Positions 16,549 to 24,470 of a stretch of 64,000 nt of DNA are shown here, one piece after another (position 1 is the stretch's first letter; each line of letters begins with the position of its first letter). The translations under genes and the position numbers were made by a program. Source of the DNA: Streptomyces mexicanus. Its GTDB lineage: Bacteria; Actinomycetota; Actinomycetes; Streptomycetales; Streptomycetaceae. The notes beneath the pieces were generated by a model. The model did not search any database and had not been told where the DNA came from. It was given only the letters and a program-made list of their open reading frames with translations. The DNA is taken from NCBI RefSeq assembly GCF_902506575.1, contig NZ_LR732544.1, positions 2,748,211 to 2,812,210 of the forward strand, in the 5' to 3' direction.

Positions 16549-17991
16549 TCAGCTGGTCGCGGCGAGATGCAGGACCGGGTCGCCGTTGTACTCACGCTCG
16601 GCTTCCTTGATCCGCTGACGGCACCAGGTCTCCCCGCGCACCACCCGCATGTGCTCCGGCACCTCCTTCTCGAAGTACCGCTGCACGTCCCGCCAGCCGG
16701 TCTCCTGGTCCGCGCGCAGCCGCGCGAGGACCCACTCGCGGGCCGCCTTCTTCTCGGCCTCGGCCTGCTCCGGCGTGGCCGCGCGGGCAGTCTCCGCGGC
16801 CAGCGCGCGGGCCACGCGGGACAGCTTCGAACCGCCCCCGTCAGAGCCCTTCTGACGGCCCCGCGCGGAGGGGGGGTTGTTGGGCTTGACCTGCTCATTC
16901 TTGGCGCGCGTGCGCGCCGCACGCGGGCCCTGCGCGGGCTCCCCACCGGGGACCTCGGCGCCCTTTTTGATCTTCGCGGCGGATGCCTTCGTGCGGTCCG
17001 CGCGCAGGGCGTTCGCGGGGTCCGCGAGGATCCTCCTGATGGCCTCCGGGTCGATCATCCACCCCTCGCCGGCGGGCACCTCGCGCACCGGCTCGACGGG
17101 CGCGTCAAACATCGCGAGCGACGCTGTGGGCCTCAGCTCGTCGTACTGCTCGACGAGCCCGGCGACCTTGCCCGAACGCTTCCCGAACCGCTTGAGGATG
17201 CTCCTCTTCACGCCCGGCTCGGCGCCGTGCTCCTGGCGCCACGCACGGTCCCAGGCTTCCGCCTTCGACAGGGGCGGGATCGTCGCGGTGCGCAGCCACA
17301 TGGCCCGCCAGGTGACGCGCGGGTGGGTGATCCGCCGCAGCAGTGCGATCCGGATCTCCTCCGCAGTGCGGCCGCCGGCCGCATGGCTCTGGGAGTGCAT
17401 GTAGATCTCCCAGACCGCCACGCCGAACAGCGACGAGGCGGCGAACACGACCGCGAGCTGCGGCTTGTCCGCGTGGTGCCAGGCGTTCAGCCCGGCCGCG
17501 ACCGAGGCGAACAGCCAGGTCATCACCGTGTAGAGGCCCGCGGGCTTGTTGTTGGCGACCGCCCACTTGCGCAGCCAGGCCATCGCCCACGTCGCGCCCT
17601 CAATGAAGAGGGGCACCATCAGCGCCAGCACCCAGATCACACCGAGGCCGACCACCGCCGAGAACTGCCCGGGGAAGGCGAACGCGATGCTGGTGACGAC
17701 CACGGTCATCACCCACGGCAGCGGCTCAGCGATCGCAGCGGCGAACCGCTCGTTGCGGGCCTTGCGGGCGGCGGCCCGCTTCTCCCGGCGCCTGGCCTTC
17801 TCCTCCAGCTTCTTCGTCTTCGCCGCCTGCTTGCGCAGCTCCTTGCGCTCGGCGGCCTTCTCGCGGGCCTCGGAGATCTCGATGTCCGCCAGGGCGTTGG
17901 TGCGTCGCCCCTCCGCTTCGGCCTGGGCAGCCGCCACGCGGGCCTTGATCCTGTCCAGCTGACGGCGGCCCTCGTAGGTCGTCGTCTCCAT
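16549..17991 (-). CDS. DUF2637 family membrane protein (plasmid spread protein)
   Basis: A 480-residue protein. Residues 1-90 form a long charged coiled coil. About 93-230 contains four membrane helices (PWVMTVVVTSIAFAF, VVGLGVIWVLALMVPLFIEGATWAMAWL, LYTVMTWLFASVAAGLNAW, LAVVFAASSLFGVAVWEIYM), the pattern of DUF2637. The C-terminal 230 residues are charged, with a final WCRQRIKEAEREY helix. DUF2637 proteins accompany TraB on Streptomyces plasmids and are thought to aid intramycelial spread. The ATG at 17991 overlaps the stop of the upstream small gene (ATGA), so the set is translationally coupled. Confidence 0.8.
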   Translation of the reverse strand: METTTYEGRRQLDRIKARVAAAQAEAEGRRTNALADIEISEAREKAAERKELRKQAAKTKKLEEKARRREKRAAARKARNERFAAAIAEPLPWVMTVVVTSIAFAFPGQFSAVVGLGVIWVLALMVPLFIEGATWAMAWLRKWAVANNKPAGLYTVMTWLFASVAAGLNAWHHADKPQLAVVFAASSLFGVAVWEIYMHSQSHAAGGRTAEEIRIALLRRITHPRVTWRAMWLRTATIPPLSKAEAWDRAWRQEHGAEPGVKRSILKRFGKRSGKVAGLVEQYDELRPTASLAMFDAPVEPVREVPAGEGWMIDPEAIRRILADPANALRADRTKASAAKIKKGAEVPGGEPAQGPRAARTRAKNEQVKPNNPPSARGRQKGSDGGGSKLSRVARALAAETARAATPEQAEAEKKAAREWVLARLRADQETGWRDVQRYFEKEVPEHMRVVRGETWCRQRIKEAEREYNGDPVLHLAATS

Positions 17992-18176
17992 CAGCGAGTC
18001 CTTTCCTGGCCGCGCCCCTGGCGGGCGCGGGTGACGCGGGTAATCGGGTCGGAGACGTTGAGGGAGGTCAGGACCTCCCAGGAGTCGAAGTCAGCGCCGG
18101 TCCAGTCCGTCATGTCCGCGGACTGCGGTGCGGTCGCGGCCCGGCGGCCGCGATGCCGGGTGATCGCGGTCTGCAT
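17991..18176 (-). CDS. Small hypothetical protein coupled to the spread operon
   Basis: A 61-residue protein (MQTAITRHRGRR...DFDSWEVLTSLNVSDPITRV). It shares ATGA start/stop overlaps with both neighbours, which is the main support that it is real. Basic N-terminus, no membrane segment, no known family. Confidence 0.55.
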   Translation of the reverse strand: MQTAITRHRGRRAATAPQSADMTDWTGADFDSWEVLTSLNVSDPITRVTRARQGRGQERTR

Positions 18177-18439
18177 CACGCCGCCTCCTTGTCCCTGAAG
18201 CCGCCCGCCACCGTGCGGAAGGCGGGAGAGGCGAGGGCGCCCGGCGGGGTGAGGACGGCGTCCAGGGCGATGACCACGAGGGTGATCAGCACCATGCCGA
18301 CGCGGGCCATGACGTCCAGCTCGATCCCGCACAGCCAGGCGCCGCCGGCCAGCGCGGCGAACAGCCGCAGTCGGCCCAGCATCACGGGCAGCAGGGAGAA
18401 CAGGACGATCAGGCGGGGGTTGGAGGTCGTGAAGTTCAT
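18176..18439 (-). CDS. Small two-helix membrane protein (Spd-like)
   Basis: An 87-residue protein with two or three hydrophobic segments (PRLIVLFSLLPVMLGRLRLFAALAGGAWLCGIEL and VGMVLITLVVIALDAVL). Its ATG at 18439 overlaps the end of the preceding gene, and its stop overlaps the next start. Small hydrophobic proteins of this kind next to TraB and DUF2637 match the spd genes that widen conjugation pocks. The assignment rests on context. Confidence 0.6.
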   Translation of the reverse strand: MNFTTSNPRLIVLFSLLPVMLGRLRLFAALAGGAWLCGIELDVMARVGMVLITLVVIALDAVLTPPGALASPAFRTVAGGFRDKEAA

Positions 18440-18723
18440 GCGGCCCGACCACCCTTCGCGGTGGCCAGGGCGGCGGTGCCGCGCCGCGGCAGCGGTACCA
18501 CGTTCGCCGGCGGGCGGATGCTCAGCGTGCGGCGCAGGTGCGCGATGTTCTCGCGGTCGATGCCGTTCTCCGGGTCGCTGGTGTCCTCCACGAACTCCAG
18601 GAAGGCGGCCTGCATCTCGGGGGAGGCGGCGCGCAGGTCGGCGAAGTCGATGCCGAAGCCCAGCGCGGCCTCGATGTACTCGGTCTCGCTGTCCACGATT
18701 CGACCTGCAACGATGGTCTTCAT
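18436..18723 (-). CDS. Hypothetical first gene of the spread operon
   Basis: A 95-residue acidic protein (MKTIVAGRIVDSETEYIEAALGFGIDFADLRAASPEM...) with a basic tail. ATG at 18723 is the first start of a four-gene overlapping minus-strand operon that runs into TraB. The promoter must lie in the 296-bp divergent interval shared with the GntR regulator. No family recognised. Confidence 0.6.
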   Translation of the reverse strand: MKTIVAGRIVDSETEYIEAALGFGIDFADLRAASPEMQAAFLEFVEDTSDPENGIDRENIAHLRRTLSIRPPANVVPLPRRGTAALATAKGGRAA

Positions 18724-18846
18724 AGGGTCGTGCCCCTCTACTCGGTCGGCCCTCATGCGGCTCCCCGGCCTGGCGCGGCTGGGGAGCCGTTTTTGGCATG
18801 GCGGTGCCCTCACAGGAAGGGCACCTGTAGGTTCACCGGACCATTG

Positions 18847-18990
18847 AAACCTAGGTTTCTTCCGGCTGATTCGATGACACACTACCGATCAAGAGATGTC
18901 AAGAACCTAGATCTAAACGAGTTGCCGACACGCTAGACAAGACCCCGAATCGACGTTAAACCTAGGTCTGTCCTAGGCTGATCGCCTAGG
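18847..18990. promoter_or_regulatory. CCTAGG operator array between spread operon and GntR gene
   Basis: AAACCTAGGTTT is a perfect 12-bp palindrome at 18847-18858. AACCTAGATCT occurs at 18904-18914. Three further CCTAGG dyads lie at 18961-18966, 18972-18977 and 18985-18990, the last ending 29 bp before the GntR start. The array fits autorepression by the adjacent regulator and control of the divergent transfer operon, as with KorSA of pSAM2. Binding is inferred. Confidence 0.65.
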
Positions 18991-19019
18991 CCAACTACCA
19001 CGGGGAGAGACGCACTCCG

Positions 19020-19823
19020 ATGACTCAGCCAAGGACGCCGAAATGGCGACAGCTCGCCGACGAGGTACGCCGTCAGATTGAAGACGGCACGTACTCGCCA
19101 GGATCGGCGTTGCCGCAGCTCAAGCCCGCCGCAGAGGCGGCCGGTGTGTCGTACGAGACCATGCGCGCCGCGTATAAGGCACTGGAGTCCGAAGGCTTGG
19201 TCCGGAGCGTCAAGCGGACGGGATTCGTCGTGCTGCAAGCGCCAGGCCGCCGGCGCGTAACTCGCGGCACCACAGTCACCCGTGACCCGGCTCGCGGCTA
19301 CGTCTTCCCTGCGGCAGCCCGTCCGGACGAGCCGTGGGAGGTCCACGGTCGTCCAGTCCGATCCTTCGTGCCAGCCCCAAAGGAGGTGGCGGAGCACTTC
19401 GGCATCGAGCCCGGCACCGAGACCCTGCGTCGCCGACGTGTCACATCCCCGGCCGGCGAGCCGCCGTTTCAGCTGGTCGACACATGGCTCAGCCCGGAAG
19501 CAGTAGAGGACGCTCCTCAGGTTGCGGAGGCGTCGACCGGTCCGGGCGGATACCTCGACCGCCTCGAAGAGGCTGGCCACGGTCCGATCGCCTGGACAGA
19601 GACCATCCGGATCCGCTTGCCCGAGCGGGATGAAGCACAGCTGCTGAACATCTCGACGGCCATGCCTGTCCTGGAGACCACGATCATCGGCAGGTCTGCC
19701 CGGACGGAACGCCCCATCGAGGTCACCGTTCGTGTGATCCCGGGCGACCGGGTGGAGCTGTTCAGCGAACTGCAGCGAGCTCGTTCGGCACGCTGGCCAG
19801 TCGCCCCGGTCAGACCGAAGTAG
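19020..19823 (+). CDS. GntR family regulator with UTRA domain (KorSA-like)
   Basis: A 267-residue repressor. The winged helix occupies residues about 8-75, with the GntR signature ADEVRRQIEDGTYSPGSALPQLKPAAEAAGVSYETMRAAYKALESEGLVRSVKRTGFVV. A UTRA-like effector domain follows (RRRRVTSPAGEPPFQLVDTWLSPEAVEDA...VLETTIIGRSARTERPIEVTVRVIPGDR). Streptomyces plasmid repressors such as KorSA/TraR have this build and silence tra genes. ATG at 19020 follows GGGGAGAG. It is divergent from the spread/transfer operon with CCTAGG repeats between. The ligand is unknown. Confidence 0.85.
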   Translation: MTQPRTPKWRQLADEVRRQIEDGTYSPGSALPQLKPAAEAAGVSYETMRAAYKALESEGLVRSVKRTGFVVLQAPGRRRVTRGTTVTRDPARGYVFPAAARPDEPWEVHGRPVRSFVPAPKEVAEHFGIEPGTETLRRRRVTSPAGEPPFQLVDTWLSPEAVEDAPQVAEASTGPGGYLDRLEEAGHGPIAWTETIRIRLPERDEAQLLNISTAMPVLETTIIGRSARTERPIEVTVRVIPGDRVELFSELQRARSARWPVAPVRPK

Positions 19824-20275
19824 CGCCATGGCGCCTGGTCCTGCCGGTCTTCACCCAACCGAGGGCTTCGGGCGCCGCAACAACTTCGTGTCCCACCCGT
19901 TGGGCAGCAGTGAGTGAAGAGGAAGATGGGTTCCGTGAAGTACGAACAGCCCCCGTAGACATGGCGACGGCCGTCCCTGCGCCAACAGGAACGGCCGTCT
20001 GTGAGTCGACTCGCCCGCCTACCAAAGCTCCGAGTCGTACGTCGGCGGTATCGCCGGGCACCTGGCCCTAAGGGCCCGGGTACCGATATCAGAATAGCCA
20101 GACCCGGCCGCAGCAAACAGCTCGCGTGTGCCGCGTCACTTCTATCTGGTGACGATCCGCCCTCCGTACGGCTCCCCGATACCAGGGGAGACCCCAGCAC
20201 GATGCGCACCATCGCACGACCGCTCGGCACGATCGTGCCGCAGCCGGACTCCGCCACCCCGAGAGGGGGTGTGCG
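19824..20275. other. 452-bp intergenic region
   Basis: Apart from the hairpin at 19965-19998, no credible gene is seen: the short frames have poor third-position GC bias. The 3' part should contain the promoter of the winged-helix gene; no confident -35/-10 pair was found. Confidence 0.5.
19965..19998 (+). terminator. Hairpin after the GntR gene
   Basis: GACGGCCGTCCCTG (19965-19978) pairs with CAGGAACGGCCGTC (19985-19998) with one mismatch and a 6-base loop, 140 bp after the stop codon. The stem is GC-rich without a T run, usual in this genus. Confidence 0.45.
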
Positions 20276-21658
20276 TTGAGGAAGCGTTCAGGGCGGCCGC
20301 CAAAGTTCGCCGCGGTCCCCAACGAGACGATCGACAACGCGGTCGCCCTCGACTTCATGGCCCTGGCCCTGCTGACGGTGCTGCTGCGGCACCAGGACGG
20401 CTGGGAGATCACGCTCAAGGAGATCGGGGAGAAGTACGGCTACGGCCGGGACGCCATGGCCGGGGCCATGGGTCTGCTGCAGGTGGCCCAGTACGTGGTC
20501 AAGGTCCGCTACCAGCTGGTCGAGAACAACCAGTGGGCGACCGAGGTCGTCGTCTACGAGGTGCCCGCCACGGATGAGGAGATCCAGGATCTCCTGGAGA
20601 CCATCGACGCTGAGCCGCAGGTACGCCCGGGCACGGCGGAAGTCATCCAGCCGACCAAGAAGGCCTTCGAGGCGGCGGCGAAGCGGCGGGAGAAGCTCCT
20701 GCCCCGACAGCGCGGGCAAAAGGGGATCAACTTCACCGTTCCGTCCAGGGGGGCCGCGGCCGCCGGCGGCCGCGGCAGTCAAGGTAAGGCGGCCGAGGCC
20801 AAGCCACCTGCGCAGCAGCCGCGGAAGACGGCGGCCGCGAAGTCGACGAGGGCGGCGGCCGGTGCGAAGGCGCCGGGCAAACGGCTGTCGCGGGAGCAGG
20901 CAGCCGCGATGCGCCTGGTGGAGGAGGCCTTCCCCACGGAGCTGCAGCTGCTGCTGCCGTCGTACCGTCCGGCGGTGCTGCGTGACGCCATCCTGGAGGC
21001 GCTGGACTCGCGCACGGCCGATGTCGTCGCCGAGCGGATCAAACGCCGCTGGTGGAAGCACGGCTACGAGGAGGCCGCCGCACCGGGCGGCAAGGGGATC
21101 GGCTCGCCGGTCGGCGTGGCGGTCGCCCTGGTGCGACCGTCGACGGACTGCCCGGAGCCGATGTGCGAGGACGGCGTCATCCTCGACACCAGCCTGCCGT
21201 GCCGGACCTGCAAGCAGCGGCGCGAGGACCACAAGGCCGACCGCGTCACCGGAGTTCCCGAGCAGCGCGGTGAGACCTCACCAGGGGCGGCCCCGACCCG
21301 GACCCGGTGGAAGTGTCGGGGCTGCACCACCCTCGGCAGGGGCGAGGCTCCGGAGGACAGGCTGTGCCGCCAGTGCCGCCGGGAGACCGAGGAGGCGGAG
21401 GCAGCCGCCCGGGCGCTGCAGGAGCGGCTTCTGCAGGCCGAAGAGGAGCGCAAGCGCATCGCCGCCGAGCAGTGGGACGCGATGCTGGAGGAGGCCTACG
21501 CCGAGCACGCCGAGCGGGAGCAGGCGGCCGCCGAGGAACGGGCCCGCCAGGAGGAGCAGGCCCGGCGCAGGGCGGAGGAGGAAGCCGAGCGGCGCCGCCT
21601 GCAAGAGGAGATCGCCCGGCAGCACCCGGAGCTGCTGGCGTACTCCCAGACCGGCTGA
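20276..21658 (+). CDS. Winged-helix / zinc-ribbon protein, replication-initiator candidate
   Basis: A 460-residue protein. Residues 15-95 form a winged helix (NAVALDFMALALLTVLLRHQDGWEITLKEIGEKYGYGRDAMAGAMGLLQVAQYVVKVRYQL), like DnaD-type or replication-associated HTH domains. An Ala/Lys/Arg-rich linker follows. Residues 280-375 hold several CxxC pairs (CPEPMC, CRTCKQ, CRGC, CRQC) forming probable zinc ribbons, and the C-terminal 90 residues are an Arg/Glu coiled coil. It starts with TTG at 20276 after GAGAGGGGG. Its position next to a palindrome-rich noncoding kilobase suggests plasmid replication or its control. It could instead be a general regulator. Confidence 0.6.
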   Translation: MRKRSGRPPKFAAVPNETIDNAVALDFMALALLTVLLRHQDGWEITLKEIGEKYGYGRDAMAGAMGLLQVAQYVVKVRYQLVENNQWATEVVVYEVPATDEEIQDLLETIDAEPQVRPGTAEVIQPTKKAFEAAAKRREKLLPRQRGQKGINFTVPSRGAAAAGGRGSQGKAAEAKPPAQQPRKTAAAKSTRAAAGAKAPGKRLSREQAAAMRLVEEAFPTELQLLLPSYRPAVLRDAILEALDSRTADVVAERIKRRWWKHGYEEAAAPGGKGIGSPVGVAVALVRPSTDCPEPMCEDGVILDTSLPCRTCKQRREDHKADRVTGVPEQRGETSPGAAPTRTRWKCRGCTTLGRGEAPEDRLCRQCRRETEEAEAAARALQERLLQAEEERKRIAAEQWDAMLEEAYAEHAEREQAAAEERARQEEQARRRAEEEAERRRLQEEIARQHPELLAYSQTG

Positions 21659-21720
21659 CCGACCTGCCACGTCCGCCCGCGCCCCACCGGAGCGCGGGCG
21701 GACACCAGCTGGACCGTCGC

Positions 21721-21769
21721 CGACATGCCGAAGTCCCGAAGTCTGTGACTCCGGGACTTCGGCATGTCG
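21721..21769. repeat. Dispersed palindrome family, member 3
   Basis: CGACATGCCGAAGTCCC and GGGACTTCGGCATGTCG are perfect 17-bp arms at the two ends, with the core GAAGTCTGTGACTCC between. It is one of the most complete family members, 62 bp after the winged-helix gene. Confidence 0.75.
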
Positions 21770-21866
21770 CGCCCTCGGCGCCGGCGGCCTCGCCGAACCA
21801 GACAAGACAATGATGGCCAGAACGGTGCCGGGTGGCGCGTTCGTGCCTGCCGCAACTCCAGAGTTA

Positions 21867-21907
21867 CAGAGTCCGTGAGTCCGGTACTGCCGGGCTCACG
21901 GACTCTG
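21867..21907. repeat. Dispersed palindrome family, member 4
   Basis: CAGAGTCCGTGAG (21867-21879) and CTCACGGACTCTG (21895-21907) are perfect 13-bp arms around TCCGGTACTGCCGGG. It ends 26 bp before the stop of the convergent gene at 21934, so it could also terminate transcription. Confidence 0.75.
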
Positions 21908-21933
21908 GCCCTGCGGCGTGCCATTGCGTACGG

Positions 21934-22308
21934 TCAGCCGCCCTCGATGTGCCGGCGGCCCGTGTCGTACTGGCGCCGGACAGTGGAGTGCTTCTCGGGG
22001 TCGCCGTGCAGGTGCTCGGCGATCGTGCGCCAGGACAGCTTGTGGTCGTCGCGCAGGTGGACGACCTGGACGGCGGCGCGGGACTCCAGGAGCCGGGCGA
22101 GCTGCGTGGTGGCCCGTGCGGCGGCGAGCGCGTCCTCGGCTGAGGCCTGCGGCGTGTACCCGGCGCCGTAGTCGTCGGCGAGCGCCTGGAGGCCGTGGGC
22201 GAGGCGTCCGGAGGTGACAGCCCGGGCCAGGTGGCCGTGCCGGTCGTCCAGGCGGGTCCAGGCGACCTCGATGCGCAGCTCGGTCTGCGGCGTGACGGTC
22301 ACGGCCAC
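21934..22308 (-). CDS. Hypothetical HTH protein
   Basis: A 124-residue protein beginning (GTG) VAVTVTPQTELRIEVAWTRLDDRHGHLARAV, with a C-terminal helix-turn-helix-like segment HKLSWRTIAEHLHGDPEKHSTVRRQYDTGRRHIEGG. GTG at 22308 follows AAGGGACT; the frame continues to 22389, through one of the GTGCGC palindromes. The three palindromes at 22340-22424 lie directly upstream, so it may bind them and regulate itself. No named family. Confidence 0.6.
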   Translation of the reverse strand: MAVTVTPQTELRIEVAWTRLDDRHGHLARAVTSGRLAHGLQALADDYGAGYTPQASAEDALAAARATTQLARLLESRAAVQVVHLRDDHKLSWRTIAEHLHGDPEKHSTVRRQYDTGRRHIEGG

Positions 22309-22339
22309 GGGGGAGTCCCTTCGTTGTCCTGACGGTGGT

Positions 22340-22424
22340 GTGCGCGTTGCGCACGCCAATCTTGCCTCCCTGCCGTGCGCATTGCGCACACTCCGTCGTT
22401 GCGGCCGCTGTGCGCAATGCGCAC
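22340..22424. promoter_or_regulatory. Three 15-bp palindromes at exact 35-bp period
   Basis: GTGCGCGTTGCGCAC (22340-22354), GTGCGCATTGCGCAC (22375-22389) and GTGCGCAATGCGCAC (22410-22424). The consensus is GTGCGC-N3-GCGCAC and starts are exactly 35 bp apart. They lie 32-116 bp upstream of the minus-strand HTH gene. This may be an operator array or an iteron set of the replication region. Confidence 0.8.
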
Positions 22425-22460
22425 ACCACCTGTCGGAGTCGCCGGCGGACCCTCCCGGAG

Positions 22461-22573
22461 GCGTTTTCGCAGGTCAGCCCCGAGTGTCGGAATTCCCGCA
22501 CTCGGGGCTGACCTCGTTAAACGAAGCGTTTTCGCAGGTCAGCCCCGACTGTCGGGTTTCCCGACAGTCGGGG
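22461..22573. repeat. Tandem 23-bp direct repeats, each starting a hairpin
   Basis: The word GCGTTTTCGCAGGTCAGCCC is at 22461 and 22526 (identity extends to 23 bases). The first leads into a 16-bp hairpin (22471-22486 with 22499-22514). The second leads into a 14-bp hairpin with a TTT loop (22543-22556 with 22560-22573). Confidence 0.75.
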
Positions 22574-23592
22574 GACCCTGCACTCTCTTTAGAAGACTGG
22601 GTTGGTTAGAAGACGAGAGAACACAAGAGCGCCTTCGGCGCGTGAGCGCCGTGGTGACGCCCGGAGGGCTAAGTACCTGTAGTGGTGCGCGAGCGCGCGT
22701 GAGGGCGGCTTCGCCGCGTCCGACGGCGCCACGGCGCCGGATACGCCTCCCTCCCCCCTTACAGACAGACCTGAAAGGTCGGTGCCGCCTGCCCGGCCCT
22801 GCCGAACGGTCTCCCCACCTCGTTCCCCTAACAGGCCCTCGGGCCTCTGATCGGTGGTGCCCCAGTACCCCGGTACTGGGGCACCACCCACCCTCACCAC
22901 CGTTTCGAAGGCCGACCCCCTCGCGCTGGAAGCGCAGGTCGTAGCCGCAACCCTGGTGGAGTTGCAGGGGACCGACGGGCGGAGCGAGGCTCCACCGTCG
23001 ATCAAGGGCCCGAGGGCCTGTTAGGGGTTAAGAGAGAGGGGCGCGGGCCCGTCACCCCGACGGGTGACGGGCCCGCGCCGTGGGTGGCTGGCCTGAGTGC
23101 GTACGTGCAGGTCAACCCATAAAGGGGACGCCCCTCCGGGGCGACTCAACACAGCCCAATCGGCTCCGCCTGGGGCGCCACAGGCGCCCCAGGCTCCACC
23201 GATGGGACAGCGGACGCCCTACGGGCGACAGCCACAAGAGGAGTCGGCGCGTCCCTGAGCGTCCCTGTGCGGCTCTCAGCGCTTGATCGGCACTCCGGGG
23301 CGTCGGTGTCGGGAACGGGGCTCCTGGCGCCGTCCAGGCGTGTTCTCGGGGGTGTTCTGCGGCGGGCGTGCCCAGCGGTTCCGCAGGTGCGGTGTCACCG
23401 GCCCTGTCCCGCCGCGGGGTCCGGGCGACCCGCCGGCGGACGCCGCCCCCAGCCTCAACTGCCGGAGTCACGGAGTCTCGGAGCTCGATATTTCCGGACT
23501 CCCAGACTCTGTAATTTCGTGCATAGATATGCAGGTCAAAGCCATAGTGCGGTGATCGGGTGGAGAAATCTTCCGGGCACCCCTTGTGTGGG
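22574..23592. other. Palindrome-rich noncoding region, candidate origin or structured RNA
   Basis: About 1 kb with no convincing gene and many perfect stems. Arms 22855-22869/22872-22886 (15 bp, 2-base loop), 23041-23057/23062-23078 (17 bp, 4-base loop) and 23169-23179/23183-23193 (11 bp, ACA loop) are local hairpins. A 21-bp perfect inverted repeat (22825-22845 with 23007-23027) encloses the first hairpin. UUCG-capped stems such as GCGCCTTCGGCGC are also present. The composition fits a plasmid replication origin or a structured noncoding transcript. The region ends with dispersed-palindrome member 6. Confidence 0.55.
23460..23512. repeat. Dispersed palindrome family, member 6
   Basis: Contains CCGGAGTCACGGAGTC and, on the other side, CCGGACTCCCAGACTCTG. 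It is a weaker palindrome, but made from the same words as the other members. Confidence 0.6.
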
Positions 23593-23637
23593 TGTACGGA
23601 AGTCCGTACAGTCTTCGGTGTACGGACTTCCGTACAC
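23593..23637 (+). promoter_or_regulatory. Double palindromic operator before small gene
   Basis: TGTACGGAAGTCCGTACA (23593-23610, perfect palindrome) and GTGTACGGACTTCCGTACAC (23618-23637, perfect). They lie 18-62 bp upstream of the ATG at 23655. The two dyads differ only in the central dinucleotide and also pair with each other. Confidence 0.75.
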
Positions 23638-23654
23638 CCTGCGAAGGAGAACCG

Positions 23655-23846
23655 ATGTTCAACGGCACCCCCGAGGAACTCCGCCAGCGTCAAGCCCAGG
23701 CTCGCGAGCTTGCCGAACAGGCCGCCGCGATCCTCGACCAGATCGACGCCCTCGGAATGGGAGAGGGGGTTGGGCAGCTGCACCTGCCCAACGTCGGCGT
23801 GCTCCGCAAGCGGCCCGGCCAGGGCTGGGTCATCACCGAACGCTGA
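23655..23846 (+). CDS. Small hypothetical coiled-coil protein
   Basis: A 63-residue protein (MFNGTPEELRQRQAQARELAEQAAAILDQIDALG...VLRKRPGQGWVITER): a helical N-terminal half followed by a short beta-rich tail. It has a strong ribosome site (GAAGGAG 6 bases before ATG) directly after a double operator, so it is tightly regulated. A longer frame from 23586 is rejected because it would start inside the operator. Family unknown. Confidence 0.65.
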   Translation: MFNGTPEELRQRQAQARELAEQAAAILDQIDALGMGEGVGQLHLPNVGVLRKRPGQGWVITER

Positions 23847-23904
23847 CTGTGACCGGACCGCAGACATCCGCACCGCTGACCAAACACGAGGGAGCACACG
23901 CTCG

Positions 23905-24372
23905 ATGAACGCCAAGGACCCGATCACCTACGTCCCGTCCAACGAATCCCGCCTCGGCGGCGGTGACATCGTCATCAGCCTGACCCCCGAGCAGTCGCAG
24001 AAGCTGGGCATGGAGGCGGGCATCCTGGCCGACTGGTTCCACAGCGCGCTGTGGGCCTTGGCCATGCTGCGCACCGTGAACCCCGCCGCCGACGGCGTGC
24101 CGTCGTCCACCTGGCACACGATGATCAACGACGTGGACCACCAGCTCCTGCCGCGCCTGGAGGGCATCCGCGACGCCCTGATCCGCGCCCACGACAGCAG
24201 CGGCGGCAGCGTCGGCGACCTGGCCCTGGCCATGGACGTTCCTCGCAGCACCGCGCAGTACCGCCGGGACGTCCTGCGCCGCTCACAAAAGAGCACGTGG
24301 GAGGACTGGGCCGTCTTCGGCGGCCCGCAGCACGGGGGCGAGGCCCCGCAGGACGACCGCGACGGCCAGTAG
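23905..24372 (+). CDS. Hypothetical HTH protein
   Basis: A 155-residue protein with a C-terminal helix-turn-helix-like segment (VGDLALAMDVPRSTAQYRRDVLRRSQ, about residues 109-134) preceded by helices rich in Leu/Ala. ATG at 23905 lies 58 bp after the preceding small gene, probably in the same operon behind the 23593 operators. No specific family recognised. Confidence 0.6.
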   Translation: MNAKDPITYVPSNESRLGGGDIVISLTPEQSQKLGMEAGILADWFHSALWALAMLRTVNPAADGVPSSTWHTMINDVDHQLLPRLEGIRDALIRAHDSSGGSVGDLALAMDVPRSTAQYRRDVLRRSQKSTWEDWAVFGGPQHGGEAPQDDRDGQ

Positions 24373-24470
24373 CCGCCGCGCACCCGAGAGGGCGGACCGG
24401 TCCGCCGGCCAAAGCAAGAGCGGCCCGCCCCCCGGGGCTCACCATCCATCAGGGACAGGAGACCACCATC

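Noticed and set aside
19824-20275. tRNA or attachment site in the gap after the GntR gene
   Set aside because: No cloverleaf pairing or T-loop consensus could be assembled; only one hairpin is present.
22574-23592. Linear-plasmid telomere
   Set aside because: Palindromes are dense, but the region is internal with genes on both sides; no terminal-protein gene (tap/tpg) is recognised. An origin or structured RNA fits better.
23560-23904. N-terminal extension of the 23905 gene to 23560
   Set aside because: It would read through the double operator and the well-supported small gene at 23655 in another frame.
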